Below, in pieces: positions 48,422 to 56,658 of a stretch of 64,000 bases of DNA. Source of the stretch: VFMC01 sp044238435 (GTDB taxonomy: Bacteria > Actinomycetota > Acidimicrobiia > Acidimicrobiales > Ilumatobacteraceae); assembly GCA_044238435.1 (NCBI GenBank), contig JBIIDH010000005.1, positions 1 to 64,000 on the forward strand, in the 5' to 3' direction. Position numbers and translations under genes: made by a program. The notes beneath the pieces are model-generated. The model was not told the DNA's origin and did not search any database. It saw only the letters and a program-made list of their open reading frames with translations. The stretch's first letter is position 1. Every line of letters begins with the position of its first letter.

Positions 48422-50484
48422 GGTTGGCCTCCTACGGTGACGGTGCTGCTGGTGTCGTCGACGGGTCCGGCGCTCGCGCGGCGGCGACGGCGACCCCGGT
48501 CGGCCTGATCGCCACCTGCCGACTCGATGCGCTCGGGCAGGGTGACGACGGCGCCGAGGTGAGGGCTGGGCGCCGTCTTGTGGGGGAAGGCCATCGCCTC
48601 GACGAACAGTTGCTGGAACTGCGGCTCGGTGGCGGTCTCGATCTTCACCACGCCACGCACGGCAGTTTCCATCTCGCGCCGGGCGGCGAGCGACAGCAGT
48701 GCTCGCGCCGCGCCCACACCGGCGGCGTTGCCGACCGAACGCACCGACTCGACCGGGCAGTCGGGCACGAGGCCCAGCACCAGTGCGTACAGCGGGTCGA
48801 TGTGCGCACCGAACGCACCGGCCAGACGGATGTCGCGCACCTCGGTGAGACCGGCGTGGCCGATGAGCAGATCGATGCCGGCGCGCAGGGCCGCCTTGGC
48901 CAACTGGATGGCCCGCACGTCGTTCTGGGTGATGCTCAGCGTGACCGTATCGGTGTGGTGGACGACATAGCGGAAGGTGCGGCCGTCGGCCACCACCCGC
49001 GGCGTGCGCTCGGCGAGCGAGCCCTGCACCACGCCGTCGGTGTCGATGACGCCGGCGAGGTACATCTCGGCGATCACCTCGATGATGCCCGAACCGCAGA
49101 TGCCCGAGATGTCGAGGTGGGCGACCGACTCGGCGAACTCGGGGTCGTCGCTCCAGAGGTCGCTGCCGATGACCTTGAACCGGGGCTCGAGCGTGACACG
49201 GTCGATGCGCACCCGTTCGATGGCGCCGGCGGTGGCGCGCTGTCCGCAGCTCAACTGGGCGCCTTCGAACGCCGGCCCGGTGGGGCTGGATGCGGCGAAC
49301 TGCCGGATGTGGTCGCCCAGCACGATCTCGGCGTTGGTACCCACATCGACCACCAACTGGGTGGTGGCGGAGCGGTGCGGCCCTTCGGCCAGCACGACGG
49401 CGGCGGTGTCGGCGCCGACGTGGCCGGCGATGCACGGGCCCACGTACACGCGGGCGTGGGGGAGTGGCAGATCGAGGTCGAGGGCCGGCAGCTGCACGGC
49501 TTCGGCAGTGGCCAGCGTGAAGGGAGCCTGGCCGAGCGGCGTGGGGTCGATACCCAACAGCAGGTGGTGCATGATCGGGTTGCCCACCAACACCACTTCG
49601 AGCACGTGGCCGTGGTCGACGCCCGACTGCTCGACGAGTTCGGCGATGAGGTCGACCAGTGCGCCCCGCACCGACTGGGTGAGCTGCTCGTCGCCGCCCG
49701 GGTTCATCATCACGTACGACACCCGACTCATCAGGTCTTCGCCGAACCGGATCTGCGGGTTCATCCGCCCGGCCGACGCCAGTACCTCACCGCTGGCCAG
49801 GTCGCACAGGTGGCCGGCGATGGTGGTGGAGCCGATGTCGACGGCGATGCCACCGATGCGGTCGACGAAGCCGGGCCACACGGCAACGACCTGGCCGGCT
49901 GCGTCGTCGTCGCTGCGGCGAACCGCCACCGTCGCGGCACGGTCCTGGCCGGCGAACGCCCGGTGCACCTGGCGCAGCGCGGCAGGCGAGAGGCGGTCGA
50001 CGGTGCGCTGGTAGACGGTGGCGAGCTGCTCGATGACGAGGTCGCTCATGCTCTCGGCATCGCCGAGCACACTGGGCGGAAGTTCGATGTAGGCCAGCGA
50101 CACGGCCGGGTCGAGCACCACATCGTCGAGCGCCAACGCCTTGCGCACGACGGGTCGGTGCACCTGGCTCTCGGGCGGCACGTCGACCACCACGTCGCCG
50201 GCCACCAGCGCACAGCAGCCGAGCCGCCGGTCGTCGGCCAGGCCGCGCCGTTCGCGGTAGCGCGCCTCGGTCTCGGTGAACGGGCTGACCGAGGTGGCAT
50301 CGACGTCGATGGCCCACTTGGCGAAGTTGCCCTCCTCCACCGTCACCTGGCACCGGCCGCAGATACCGCGACCGCCGCACACCGAGTCGAGGTCGACACC
50401 CATCTCGCGCGCCGCGGCGAGCAGGGTGGTGCCCGGCTCGGCCTGGCCGACGAGACCTGACGGGGTGAAGACGATGCGCGGCAT
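48418..50484 (-). CDS. ASKHA-domain reductive activator of corrinoid proteins, with N-terminal [2Fe-2S] ferredoxin domain (DUF4445)
   Basis: A 688-aa RACo-like protein. Residues 1-95 form a plant-type ferredoxin domain with Cys36, Cys42, Cys45 and Cys90 or Cys91. After a linker, residues about 215-640 are the ASKHA ATPase fold with AVDIGSTTIAG, VDVGTNAEI and SGICGSGIIE phosphate loops. The family reduces inactive Co(II) corrinoid to Co(I), driven by ATP. The basic tail (RGRRRRRAS) is unusual. It is translationally coupled to the MttB-family gene and starts 10 nt after the methyl-THF methyltransferase gene. Confidence 0.88.
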   Translation of the reverse strand: MPRIVFTPSGLVGQAEPGTTLLAAAREMGVDLDSVCGGRGICGRCQVTVEEGNFAKWAIDVDATSVSPFTETEARYRERRGLADDRRLGCCALVAGDVVVDVPPESQVHRPVVRKALALDDVVLDPAVSLAYIELPPSVLGDAESMSDLVIEQLATVYQRTVDRLSPAALRQVHRAFAGQDRAATVAVRRSDDDAAGQVVAVWPGFVDRIGGIAVDIGSTTIAGHLCDLASGEVLASAGRMNPQIRFGEDLMSRVSYVMMNPGGDEQLTQSVRGALVDLIAELVEQSGVDHGHVLEVVLVGNPIMHHLLLGIDPTPLGQAPFTLATAEAVQLPALDLDLPLPHARVYVGPCIAGHVGADTAAVVLAEGPHRSATTQLVVDVGTNAEIVLGDHIRQFAASSPTGPAFEGAQLSCGQRATAGAIERVRIDRVTLEPRFKVIGSDLWSDDPEFAESVAHLDISGICGSGIIEVIAEMYLAGVIDTDGVVQGSLAERTPRVVADGRTFRYVVHHTDTVTLSITQNDVRAIQLAKAALRAGIDLLIGHAGLTEVRDIRLAGAFGAHIDPLYALVLGLVPDCPVESVRSVGNAAGVGAARALLSLAARREMETAVRGVVKIETATEPQFQQLFVEAMAFPHKTAPSPHLGAVVTLPERIESAGGDQADRGRRRRRASAGPVDDTSSTVTVGGQP

Positions 50485-50494
50485 CAGTGGGTCC

Positions 50495-51400
50495 TCAGCC
50501 GCGGTTGCGGCGGCGGCCGCCCTCGGCGCGTCCCTCGCGGGCTCCACCTGCGGCGTTGGGGTCGCGGTTGGCCTTGATCCAGGCGTAACAGTCGCGGTCG
50601 TTGCCCATCAGCACGTCGGCGGCCATGATGGCCGACTTCACTTCGGGGTGCATCGGGTTCATGATGGCCGACGACATCCCGTTCGACATCGCCATCGACA
50701 GGAAGGTGCCGGTGATGGCGTTGCGGTTGGGCAGACCGAAGCTCACGTTCGAGGCGCCGCAGGTGGTGTTGACGCCGAGTTCCTCCACCAGCCGGCGCAG
50801 CAGCGCGAACACCTGGCGGCCGGCCGTGCCCATGGCACCGATGGGCATCACCAGCGGGTCGACCACCACGTCGTGGGCGGGGATGCCGTAGTCGGCGGCG
50901 CGCTGCACGATGCGCTTGGCCACCTCGAACCGCACGTTCGGGTCTTCACTGATGCCGGTCTCGTCGTTGCTGATGGCCACCACGGCGGCGCCGTACTTGG
51001 CCACGAGCGGCAGCACGCGGTCCATGACCTCGGCCTCACCGGTGACTGAGTTGACGAGCGCCTTGCCCTTGTACACGGCGAGGCCGGCCTCGAGCGCCTC
51101 GATGATCGACGAGTCGATCGACAGCGGCACATCGGTGATCGACTGCACGAGCTGCACGGCGCGGGCCAGCAGCGCCGGCTCGTCGGCCAGCGGGATGCCG
51201 GCGTTCACGTCGAGCATCTGCGCCCCGGCCTCCACCTGAGCGAGGGCATCGGCCTCGACCCGGCTGAAGTCGCCGTTCTTCATCTCCTCCGCCAGCAGCT
51301 TGCGCCCGGTGGGGTTGATGCGCTCGCCGATCATCACGAACGGGCGGTCGTGTCCGATGACGACCTCTTTCGTGGCGCTGCTGATGATGGTGTCGGTCAT
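50495..51400 (-). CDS. Methyltetrahydrofolate:corrinoid methyltransferase (pterin-binding, MtgA/AcsE-like)
   Basis: A 301-aa TIM barrel of the DHPS-like pterin-binding family. FVMIGERINPTGRK, MLDVNAGIP, LSIDSS, NSVTGE and ISNDETG follow the folate-binding strands of methyl-THF corrinoid methyltransferases. It should pass the methyl group from the corrinoid protein to THF. The end is short and Arg/Gly-rich. It overlaps the upstream virulence-factor-family gene by 4 nt (ATGA). Confidence 0.9.
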   Translation of the reverse strand: MTDTIISSATKEVVIGHDRPFVMIGERINPTGRKLLAEEMKNGDFSRVEADALAQVEAGAQMLDVNAGIPLADEPALLARAVQLVQSITDVPLSIDSSIIEALEAGLAVYKGKALVNSVTGEAEVMDRVLPLVAKYGAAVVAISNDETGISEDPNVRFEVAKRIVQRAADYGIPAHDVVVDPLVMPIGAMGTAGRQVFALLRRLVEELGVNTTCGASNVSFGLPNRNAITGTFLSMAMSNGMSSAIMNPMHPEVKSAIMAADVLMGNDRDCYAWIKANRDPNAAGGAREGRAEGGRRRNRG

Positions 51401-51744
51401 GACGTGACGTCCTCTGTCTGGTCGTTCGAGGGGGTGAGTGGGTCCCAGCCACCGTTGGTGACCAGGGTGTTGAGGCGCTCGTTGGTGAACTCGCGCTCGA
51501 TGTTCTCGGCGGTGGTGGCGACGCATTCGGCCACGTCGCCGACGATGGAGTGGCTGGTGCGCCGCCACTCGCCCACGTACTCCTGGGCGGTCTTCTTGCC
51601 GGCCACCATGGCGGCACGGTCGATGGCCTTCTGGAAGCGGTGGGGGAGGATGATCTGGTGGCGCTCGGCGCCGAGGCGCCCGTTCACCTGCGCCGGGATG
51701 TCGCGCCACATGATGATGACGAGTTCGTTCACGTTGCGGGGCAT
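51397..51744 (-). CDS. 'Virulence factor' family small protein of the methyltransferase operon
   Basis: A 115-aa protein matching a family named 'virulence factor' in databases; the name is misleading, as members recur beside corrinoid methyltransferase genes. It is mostly alpha/beta: ELVIIMWRDIPAQVNGRLG, then HRFQKAIDRAAMVAG and YVGEWRRTSHSIVGD, with no Cys or membrane span. It may act as a subunit or assembly factor of the methyltransferase complex. It is coupled to the genes on both sides (4-nt overlap and 1-nt gap). Function unknown. Confidence 0.75.
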   Translation of the reverse strand: MPRNVNELVIIMWRDIPAQVNGRLGAERHQIILPHRFQKAIDRAAMVAGKKTAQEYVGEWRRTSHSIVGDVAECVATTAENIEREFTNERLNTLVTNGGWDPLTPSNDQTEDVTS

Positions 51745-51745
51745 G

Positions 51746-52399
51746 TCAGGCGGCCTCCTCGGCAGGGTGCGGACGCAGCGCGACCGCGACGGAGTGGGTG
51801 AACGGCTCGAGGCCGGTGTCGTGGTGCTCGAAGCGCAGACCCAGTCGCTCGGCTGCGGCGCGGCCTGCGGCGAGCACGGTGTCGTCGGCGCGCTGGGTGA
51901 GCAGCAGCACGCGGGTGTAGTGCCCGAAGTACGCGTCGCGCAGCTGTGGGTGACGGTCGAGGCCGAGGCCTTCCCACACCAGCGCATCGAAGTGCTTGGC
52001 GAGGAAGTCGGTGAGGAAGAACGTGCCGAGCTCGGCCTCGTGCATCGAGGCGAACGTGTCGACGCCAGCGAAGAACGCGTAGCAGTGATCGCCGGGGAGG
52101 CGACGGATGTGCGGCATCTCGGCCAGCAGGGCGTCGATGCCACCACCGGTGCCGCAATCGGCGTAGCCCAGCAGCACCGGGCGTGCATCCGGCGTGTCGG
52201 CGTTGCGTTCGACCAGCGCGCCACGAACAGCGTCGACGATGCGCTCGGGCCGGTTGTGGAGCGGCGCGGGGAGGTACGCCACATCGACCGCGTCGGTGAG
52301 ACCGTTCGCAGCGAGCACGGCTCGGAGTTCTGCCACCAGCGCACCGCAGGCCACGATCAGCGGCCGCGACGCCGCCGGTTCGGGCGCGGCGGCGCTCAT
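51746..52399 (-). CDS. DUF1638-domain protein
   Basis: A 217-aa protein with the DUF1638 pattern: IVACGALVAELRAVL at the start, PAPLHNRPERI, then LLGYADCGTGGGIDALL (Cys and Gly-rich loop near residue 83) and the HCYAFFAG segment with Cys and His that could bind a metal. In other bacteria and methanogens this domain is encoded with methylamine-type corrinoid methyltransferases, but its role is not known. Here it lies second in the operon, 7 nt after the corrinoid protein gene and 1 nt before the virulence-factor-family gene. Confidence 0.82.
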   Translation of the reverse strand: MSAAAPEPAASRPLIVACGALVAELRAVLAANGLTDAVDVAYLPAPLHNRPERIVDAVRGALVERNADTPDARPVLLGYADCGTGGGIDALLAEMPHIRRLPGDHCYAFFAGVDTFASMHEAELGTFFLTDFLAKHFDALVWEGLGLDRHPQLRDAYFGHYTRVLLLTQRADDTVLAAGRAAAERLGLRFEHHDTGLEPFTHSVAVALRPHPAEEAA

Positions 52400-52406
52400 G
52401 ACGCGG

Positions 52407-53123
52407 TCAGACCGACGGGCCGGGGGGCTCGACGCGGCCACGCCGCGCCTGCACGAACGACTTCGCGGTCTCGGCGGCGATGGCTGCGTCGCGGCAGTAG
52501 GCGTCGGCGCCGATGGCGGCACCGAACTCTTCGTTCAGGGGGGCGCCTCCGACGAGCACGATGTACTTCTCGCGCAGGCCGCGCTCGACGAGGGTGTCGA
52601 TGACCACCTTCATGTACGGCATCGTGGTGGTGAGCAGCGCCGACATGCCGAGGATGTCGGGCTTGTGCTCCTCGAGCGCCGCGAGGAACTCGTCGGCGTC
52701 GGTGTTGATGCCGAGGTCGACCACTTCGAAGCCGGCGCCTTCGAGCATCATCGCGACGAGGTTCTTGCCGATGTCGTGGATGTCGCCCTTCACCGTCCCG
52801 ATGACGACCTTGCCGATGGGCTCGGCGCCGGTCTCGGCAAGCAGCGGCCGCAGGATCTCCATGCCGGCCTTCATCGCGTTGGCCGACAGCAGCACTTCGG
52901 GCACGAACAAGATGCCGTCGCGGAAGTCGATGCCGACGATGCGCATGCCCTCGACGAGGGCGTCGTTCAGCACCTTGTCGGGGCCCCAGCCACGGTCGAG
53001 CAGGATCGTGGTGCCCTCGACGATCTCGGGGCCGAGGCCGTCGTAGAGATCTTCGTGCATCTGCGTGACGAGCTCGTCGTCGGACAGCGTGGCGAGATCG
53101 AGGTCGTCATTCGCATCGGTCAT
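52407..53123 (-). CDS. Corrinoid (cobalamin-binding) protein, MtmC/MtbC-like
   Basis: A 238-aa methyl-carrier protein. Residues 15-98 are the helical cap (methionine-synthase B12-binding domain 1). Residues 103-225 are the Rossmann B12 domain with lower-ligand motif Asp114-x-His116-x-x-Gly119 (GDIHDIGKN), SALLTTTM and GGAPLNE. It would accept a methyl group on Co(I) from the MttB-family enzyme and hand it to THF. First gene of the seven-gene operon; ATG 53123 has an AAGGAA ribosome site and a leader of about 70 nt. Confidence 0.93.
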   Translation of the reverse strand: MTDANDDLDLATLSDDELVTQMHEDLYDGLGPEIVEGTTILLDRGWGPDKVLNDALVEGMRIVGIDFRDGILFVPEVLLSANAMKAGMEILRPLLAETGAEPIGKVVIGTVKGDIHDIGKNLVAMMLEGAGFEVVDLGINTDADEFLAALEEHKPDILGMSALLTTTMPYMKVVIDTLVERGLREKYIVLVGGAPLNEEFGAAIGADAYCRDAAIAAETAKSFVQARRGRVEPPGPSV

Positions 53124-53193
53124 GGTGATTCCTTCGCACGTCGGGATCGGTGGGCACGCTCCTGGTACGGAGACTCCCGGGTGTGTTCCACGA

Positions 53194-53212
53194 TGCGGAA
53201 ACTATCCGCATG
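53194..53212. promoter_or_regulatory. Palindromic operator with internal -10, upstream of the corrinoid operon
   Basis: ATGCGGA (53194-53200) and TCCGCAT (53206-53212) are perfect 7-bp inverted arms separated by 5 nt. On the minus strand the centre reads TAGTTT, a -10-like hexamer directed toward the corrinoid gene, so a bound regulator would cover the promoter. The rest of the 185-nt gap holds no gene. Confidence 0.55.
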
Positions 53213-53308
53213 GTGAAACGCTAGCAGGTGTGATCGTCCGGATCGAAGCGATCGGTGCACTGTTCGCGAACCGTGGTCGACGGGCCGTTCGGGGTGGCGA
53301 TCGGTGGG

Positions 53309-54223
53309 TCAGCGAGCGTCGCGTACTGCGGCGAGATGATCGGCGAATACCGCGGTGTCCATGAGAGAGCGGCACCGCTCGAAGCGCCCGACGGCGTAGG
53401 CCCAGAAGTCGTCGGCCGGGTTGTCGTTCACGTGCTGGATCACACCCCACAGCGTCCACAGCAGATCGCAGAGCGCCTTGTACAGCACCATGCGGCCCAT
53501 CTGCTCGGCGGGCGGTTCGGCACCGAAGTAGCCGCGCAGCAGCGCCGCGTCCTGGTCGGTCGTGAACCCACCCTCCACCGACAGGTCGCCGAGGTCCCAC
53601 ATCGGGTCGTTGTTGCCCGCGTACTCGTAGTCGATCACGTACATGCGCTCGCCCGTGTCGAGGAAGTTCTCGCACAGTGGGTCGCAGTGCGACGGCACCA
53701 GGGCGACCGGATGCGCCTCGAGCGCGGCGCGGGCCGCAGCAGCCTGCCGTTCGGCCTCGGCGTAGCCGATTGGCAGCGTGGCACCTTTTGCGGCGAGCAA
53801 TGCCTTGTACTCGTCGATCATCGGGAACAGCGTGAAGTCGGTGGCAAACGGGGCGGCGGTGGTGTGCAGTCGTCGGAACGCAGCGCCGGCACGCGCCGTG
53901 GCGGCGAGGTCGGTGAACCGATCTGCATCCATGGTGACGGCGCCCTCGACGAAACGGGTGACCATCAGTCCGTCGGTGTCGTCGAAGAACACCACCTCGG
54001 CGTTCACCCCGGCCGCTGCCGCTGAACGTGCAGCCACGGCCTCGGCGCGGCGATCGATGTACTCGCTGGTGCCGGCCCCGGGGATGCGCAGCACGAACCG
54101 CACACCGTCGCGTTCGACGAGGTGGTTCACGTTGGTGAGACCCTTCAGTCGGGTGGTGGGTGAATCGGCGGCGAAACCGGCACGCACGAGTGCGGCGGCG
54201 AGTTCGTGGTCGACGGTGCTCAT
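53309..54223 (-). CDS. Choline-kinase/aminoglycoside-phosphotransferase-like protein
   Basis: A 304-aa kinase-like protein. The Brenner motif HCDPLCENFL (about residues 179-188) and the metal-binding DYEYAGNNDPMWDLGD (about 198-213) are close to bacterial and eukaryotic choline kinases. It would phosphorylate an amino-alcohol such as choline. It overlaps the flavoprotein gene upstream (ATGA), so it belongs to the N-methyl catabolic operon; a role in choline handling or in trapping the substrate fits but is not proved. Confidence 0.82.
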   Translation of the reverse strand: MSTVDHELAAALVRAGFAADSPTTRLKGLTNVNHLVERDGVRFVLRIPGAGTSEYIDRRAEAVAARSAAAAGVNAEVVFFDDTDGLMVTRFVEGAVTMDADRFTDLAATARAGAAFRRLHTTAAPFATDFTLFPMIDEYKALLAAKGATLPIGYAEAERQAAAARAALEAHPVALVPSHCDPLCENFLDTGERMYVIDYEYAGNNDPMWDLGDLSVEGGFTTDQDAALLRGYFGAEPPAEQMGRMVLYKALCDLLWTLWGVIQHVNDNPADDFWAYAVGRFERCRSLMDTAVFADHLAAVRDAR

Positions 54224-56655
54224 GCCCGCAGTTTCGCGCCCGCCGGGTCGTACAGCGCGCCGTCGTGGCGCACCGCGGGGATGGGTTCGCCGTACACCTC
54301 GACCACGAAGTCGGTGCGGTCGGCCAGTTCGACCGGCAGGTACCCGTACACCACGGGCTTGCCCACGGTGGGGCCGAAGTTGGCGGTGGTGGTGAAGCCC
54401 ACCACGCGGCCGTCGGCGATGATGGCCTCACCGCTCACCGGGTAGGCCATCGACTCGAGCGTGAACGTGCAGAGACGGCGTTGCACGCCTGCCTGCTGCT
54501 GCGCCACCAGTGCATCGCGGCCGCAGAAGTCGCCCTTGCCGAGGTCGACGCGCCACGCGAGCCCGGCCTCCCACGGTGTGGTGTCGGGGGTGACGTCGGT
54601 GCTCCAGTACACGTAGCCCTTCTCCACCCGCAGCCGGTCGACGGCGCGGTAGCCCACGTCGGCGATGCCGTGCGCCTGGCCCGCCTGCCACAGCACCTCG
54701 TACACGTGCGCGGCGTACTCGGTGGGGATGTGCAGTTCCCATCCCAGTTCGCCCGTGTAGCCGATGCGCATCGCCAGCACCGGTGCGGCGCCGATGGTGA
54801 TCTCTCTCGCCCGGCCGTAGCGGAACGCGGCGTTCGACACGTCGTCCTCACACACCGCCTGCAGCACGTCGCGCGAACGCGGGCCGCACAGGTTGATGAC
54901 AGCGCGGGCCGAGGTGAGATCGCGCACGATGACCGAGCCGTCGTCGGGCGACTGGCTGCGGATCCAGCCCATGTCGTGTGCACCGAAGGCAGCGCCGGTG
55001 ACGACGTACCACGAGTCGGGCGCGGTGCGGGCCATGGTGAGGTCGCACTCGATGCCGCCGCGCTCGTTGCACAGCTGCGTGTAGGTGACCGTGCCGACGG
55101 GCTTGTCCATGTCGGCCACCGACAGCCACTGCACTGCGGCCAGTGCGCCGGGGCCGGTGATCTCGAACTTGGCGAACGAGGTCTGGTCGATGAGGGCCAC
55201 GCGCTCGCGCACCACGGCCGCCTCGGCGTTCACGTGGTCGAACCAGTTGGGTGCGCCGAACGACGGCTTGTCGACGGCCTCGACACCCTCGGGTGCGAAC
55301 CAGTTGGGGCGCTCCCACCCGCCACGACTGCCGAACACGGCGCGCTTCGCGGCGAGCGTGTCGTGCAGCGGGCTGCGCCGTACGCCACGGCTGGTGTGGT
55401 GCTCGCTGCCCGGCGCAGCGAGCTTGTAGTGGTGGCCGTACAACTCCACCATGCGCGGCCCGATGAAGTGCCGCGTGGTGTGGTGGAACGAGAAGCGGCG
55501 CACGTCGAGCGGCCACAGGTCGAGCGAGGGGCGACCCTCAAGCATCCACTCGGCCATCATCTTGCCCGCGCCGCCACCGGCGGCGATGCCGTACAGGAAG
55601 CCGGTGGCGAGGAAGAAGTTGTCGAGTTCGGGGGCGCGGCCCATCACGAAGTCGGCGTCGGCGGTGTAGGGGATGGGGCCGTTGATGAGCGAGCGGATAC
55701 CTGCCGTCTCGAGCACCGGCGTGCGCTTCACGGCCAGTTCGGCCAGTTGCGCGAAACGGTCGTGGTTCGGCTCGAAGAGCTTGCGCTGGAACGGGTAGGG
55801 GATGCCGTCGACGCCGAACGGCACGGTGTCGGGTTCGTAGCCGCCCACCAGCAGGCCGGGGCCGTCGGGCTTGTAGTACACGAGGTGGTCGGGGTCGCGC
55901 ATCGTGGGCATACGACCCAGTTCGGCGGGCGTGAACTCGCTGATCGGCCCGCTGAGCAGGTACTGGTGCTCGACGGCCACGGCCGGTGCGCGCACACCGG
56001 CCAGGCGGGCCACCTCCATGCCCCACATGCCGGCCGCATTCACCACCATCTCGCAGGCGATGTCGCCGCGGGTGGTGTGCACGGTGGTGACCCGGCGCCC
56101 GTCGACGGTGATGCGCTCGACGCGGGTTTGCTCGACGATGCGGGCGCCGCGCTGGCGGGCGCCCTTGGCGATGGCCATGGTGACGCTGGCCGGGTCGATG
56201 TAGCCGTCGGTGGGCAGGAAGGCCGCGGCGAGCACGTCGACCGTGCTCATCAACGGGAACAGCTCCTGGGCGCGCTGGGCCGAGATCACCTCCATCGGCA
56301 GACCGAAGCTCTTCGCCATCGTGGTGAGGCGGCGCAGCTCCATCACCCGCTCGGGCGAGCACGCCAGGCGCAGGCTGCCGGTCTCGTGCCAGTCGACGGC
56401 CTGGCCGGTTTCGGCCTCGAGGCCGCGGTACATCTCGACCGACTGCTCGAGCATGCGGGTGGTGTTGCGCGACGAACGCAGCTGGCCCACCAGCCCGGCG
56501 GCGTGCCAGGTGGCGCCGTCGGTGAGGTGGTGCTGCTCGATGAGCACCACGTCGGTCTCGCCGTACTTCGTGAGCCAGTAGGCGATGCTGCAGCCGAGGA
56601 TGCCGCCGCCGATGATGACGATGCGGGCGCTGGTGGGGAGTGTCGGTTCGCTCAT
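54220..56655 (-). CDS. Dimethylglycine/sarcosine dehydrogenase-like FAD protein with GcvT domain (copy 1)
   Basis: An 811-aa protein: residues 8-390 are a DAO-type FAD domain (GGGILG near residue 16; His51 in GATWHAAG is the covalent-FAD position of the family), residues about 420-811 are FAO-linker and GcvT-type folate domains (FEITGPGALA, GYTGELGWELHIP). Expected to remove N-methyl groups from dimethylglycine or sarcosine, giving methylene-THF and reduced ETF. It is a tandem paralogue of the next gene; the two are separated by 3 nt. Shared stretches such as HAAGLVGQLR and LEAETGQA show their kinship. Confidence 0.9.
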   Translation of the reverse strand: MSEPTLPTSARIVIIGGGILGCSIAYWLTKYGETDVVLIEQHHLTDGATWHAAGLVGQLRSSRNTTRMLEQSVEMYRGLEAETGQAVDWHETGSLRLACSPERVMELRRLTTMAKSFGLPMEVISAQRAQELFPLMSTVDVLAAAFLPTDGYIDPASVTMAIAKGARQRGARIVEQTRVERITVDGRRVTTVHTTRGDIACEMVVNAAGMWGMEVARLAGVRAPAVAVEHQYLLSGPISEFTPAELGRMPTMRDPDHLVYYKPDGPGLLVGGYEPDTVPFGVDGIPYPFQRKLFEPNHDRFAQLAELAVKRTPVLETAGIRSLINGPIPYTADADFVMGRAPELDNFFLATGFLYGIAAGGGAGKMMAEWMLEGRPSLDLWPLDVRRFSFHHTTRHFIGPRMVELYGHHYKLAAPGSEHHTSRGVRRSPLHDTLAAKRAVFGSRGGWERPNWFAPEGVEAVDKPSFGAPNWFDHVNAEAAVVRERVALIDQTSFAKFEITGPGALAAVQWLSVADMDKPVGTVTYTQLCNERGGIECDLTMARTAPDSWYVVTGAAFGAHDMGWIRSQSPDDGSVIVRDLTSARAVINLCGPRSRDVLQAVCEDDVSNAAFRYGRAREITIGAAPVLAMRIGYTGELGWELHIPTEYAAHVYEVLWQAGQAHGIADVGYRAVDRLRVEKGYVYWSTDVTPDTTPWEAGLAWRVDLGKGDFCGRDALVAQQQAGVQRRLCTFTLESMAYPVSGEAIIADGRVVGFTTTANFGPTVGKPVVYGYLPVELADRTDFVVEVYGEPIPAVRHDGALYDPAGAKLRA

Positions 56656-56658
56656 CGG

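Noticed and set aside
51397..51744. A virulence determinant
   Set aside because: The family name is historical; its place inside a metabolic operon gives no support for a role in virulence.
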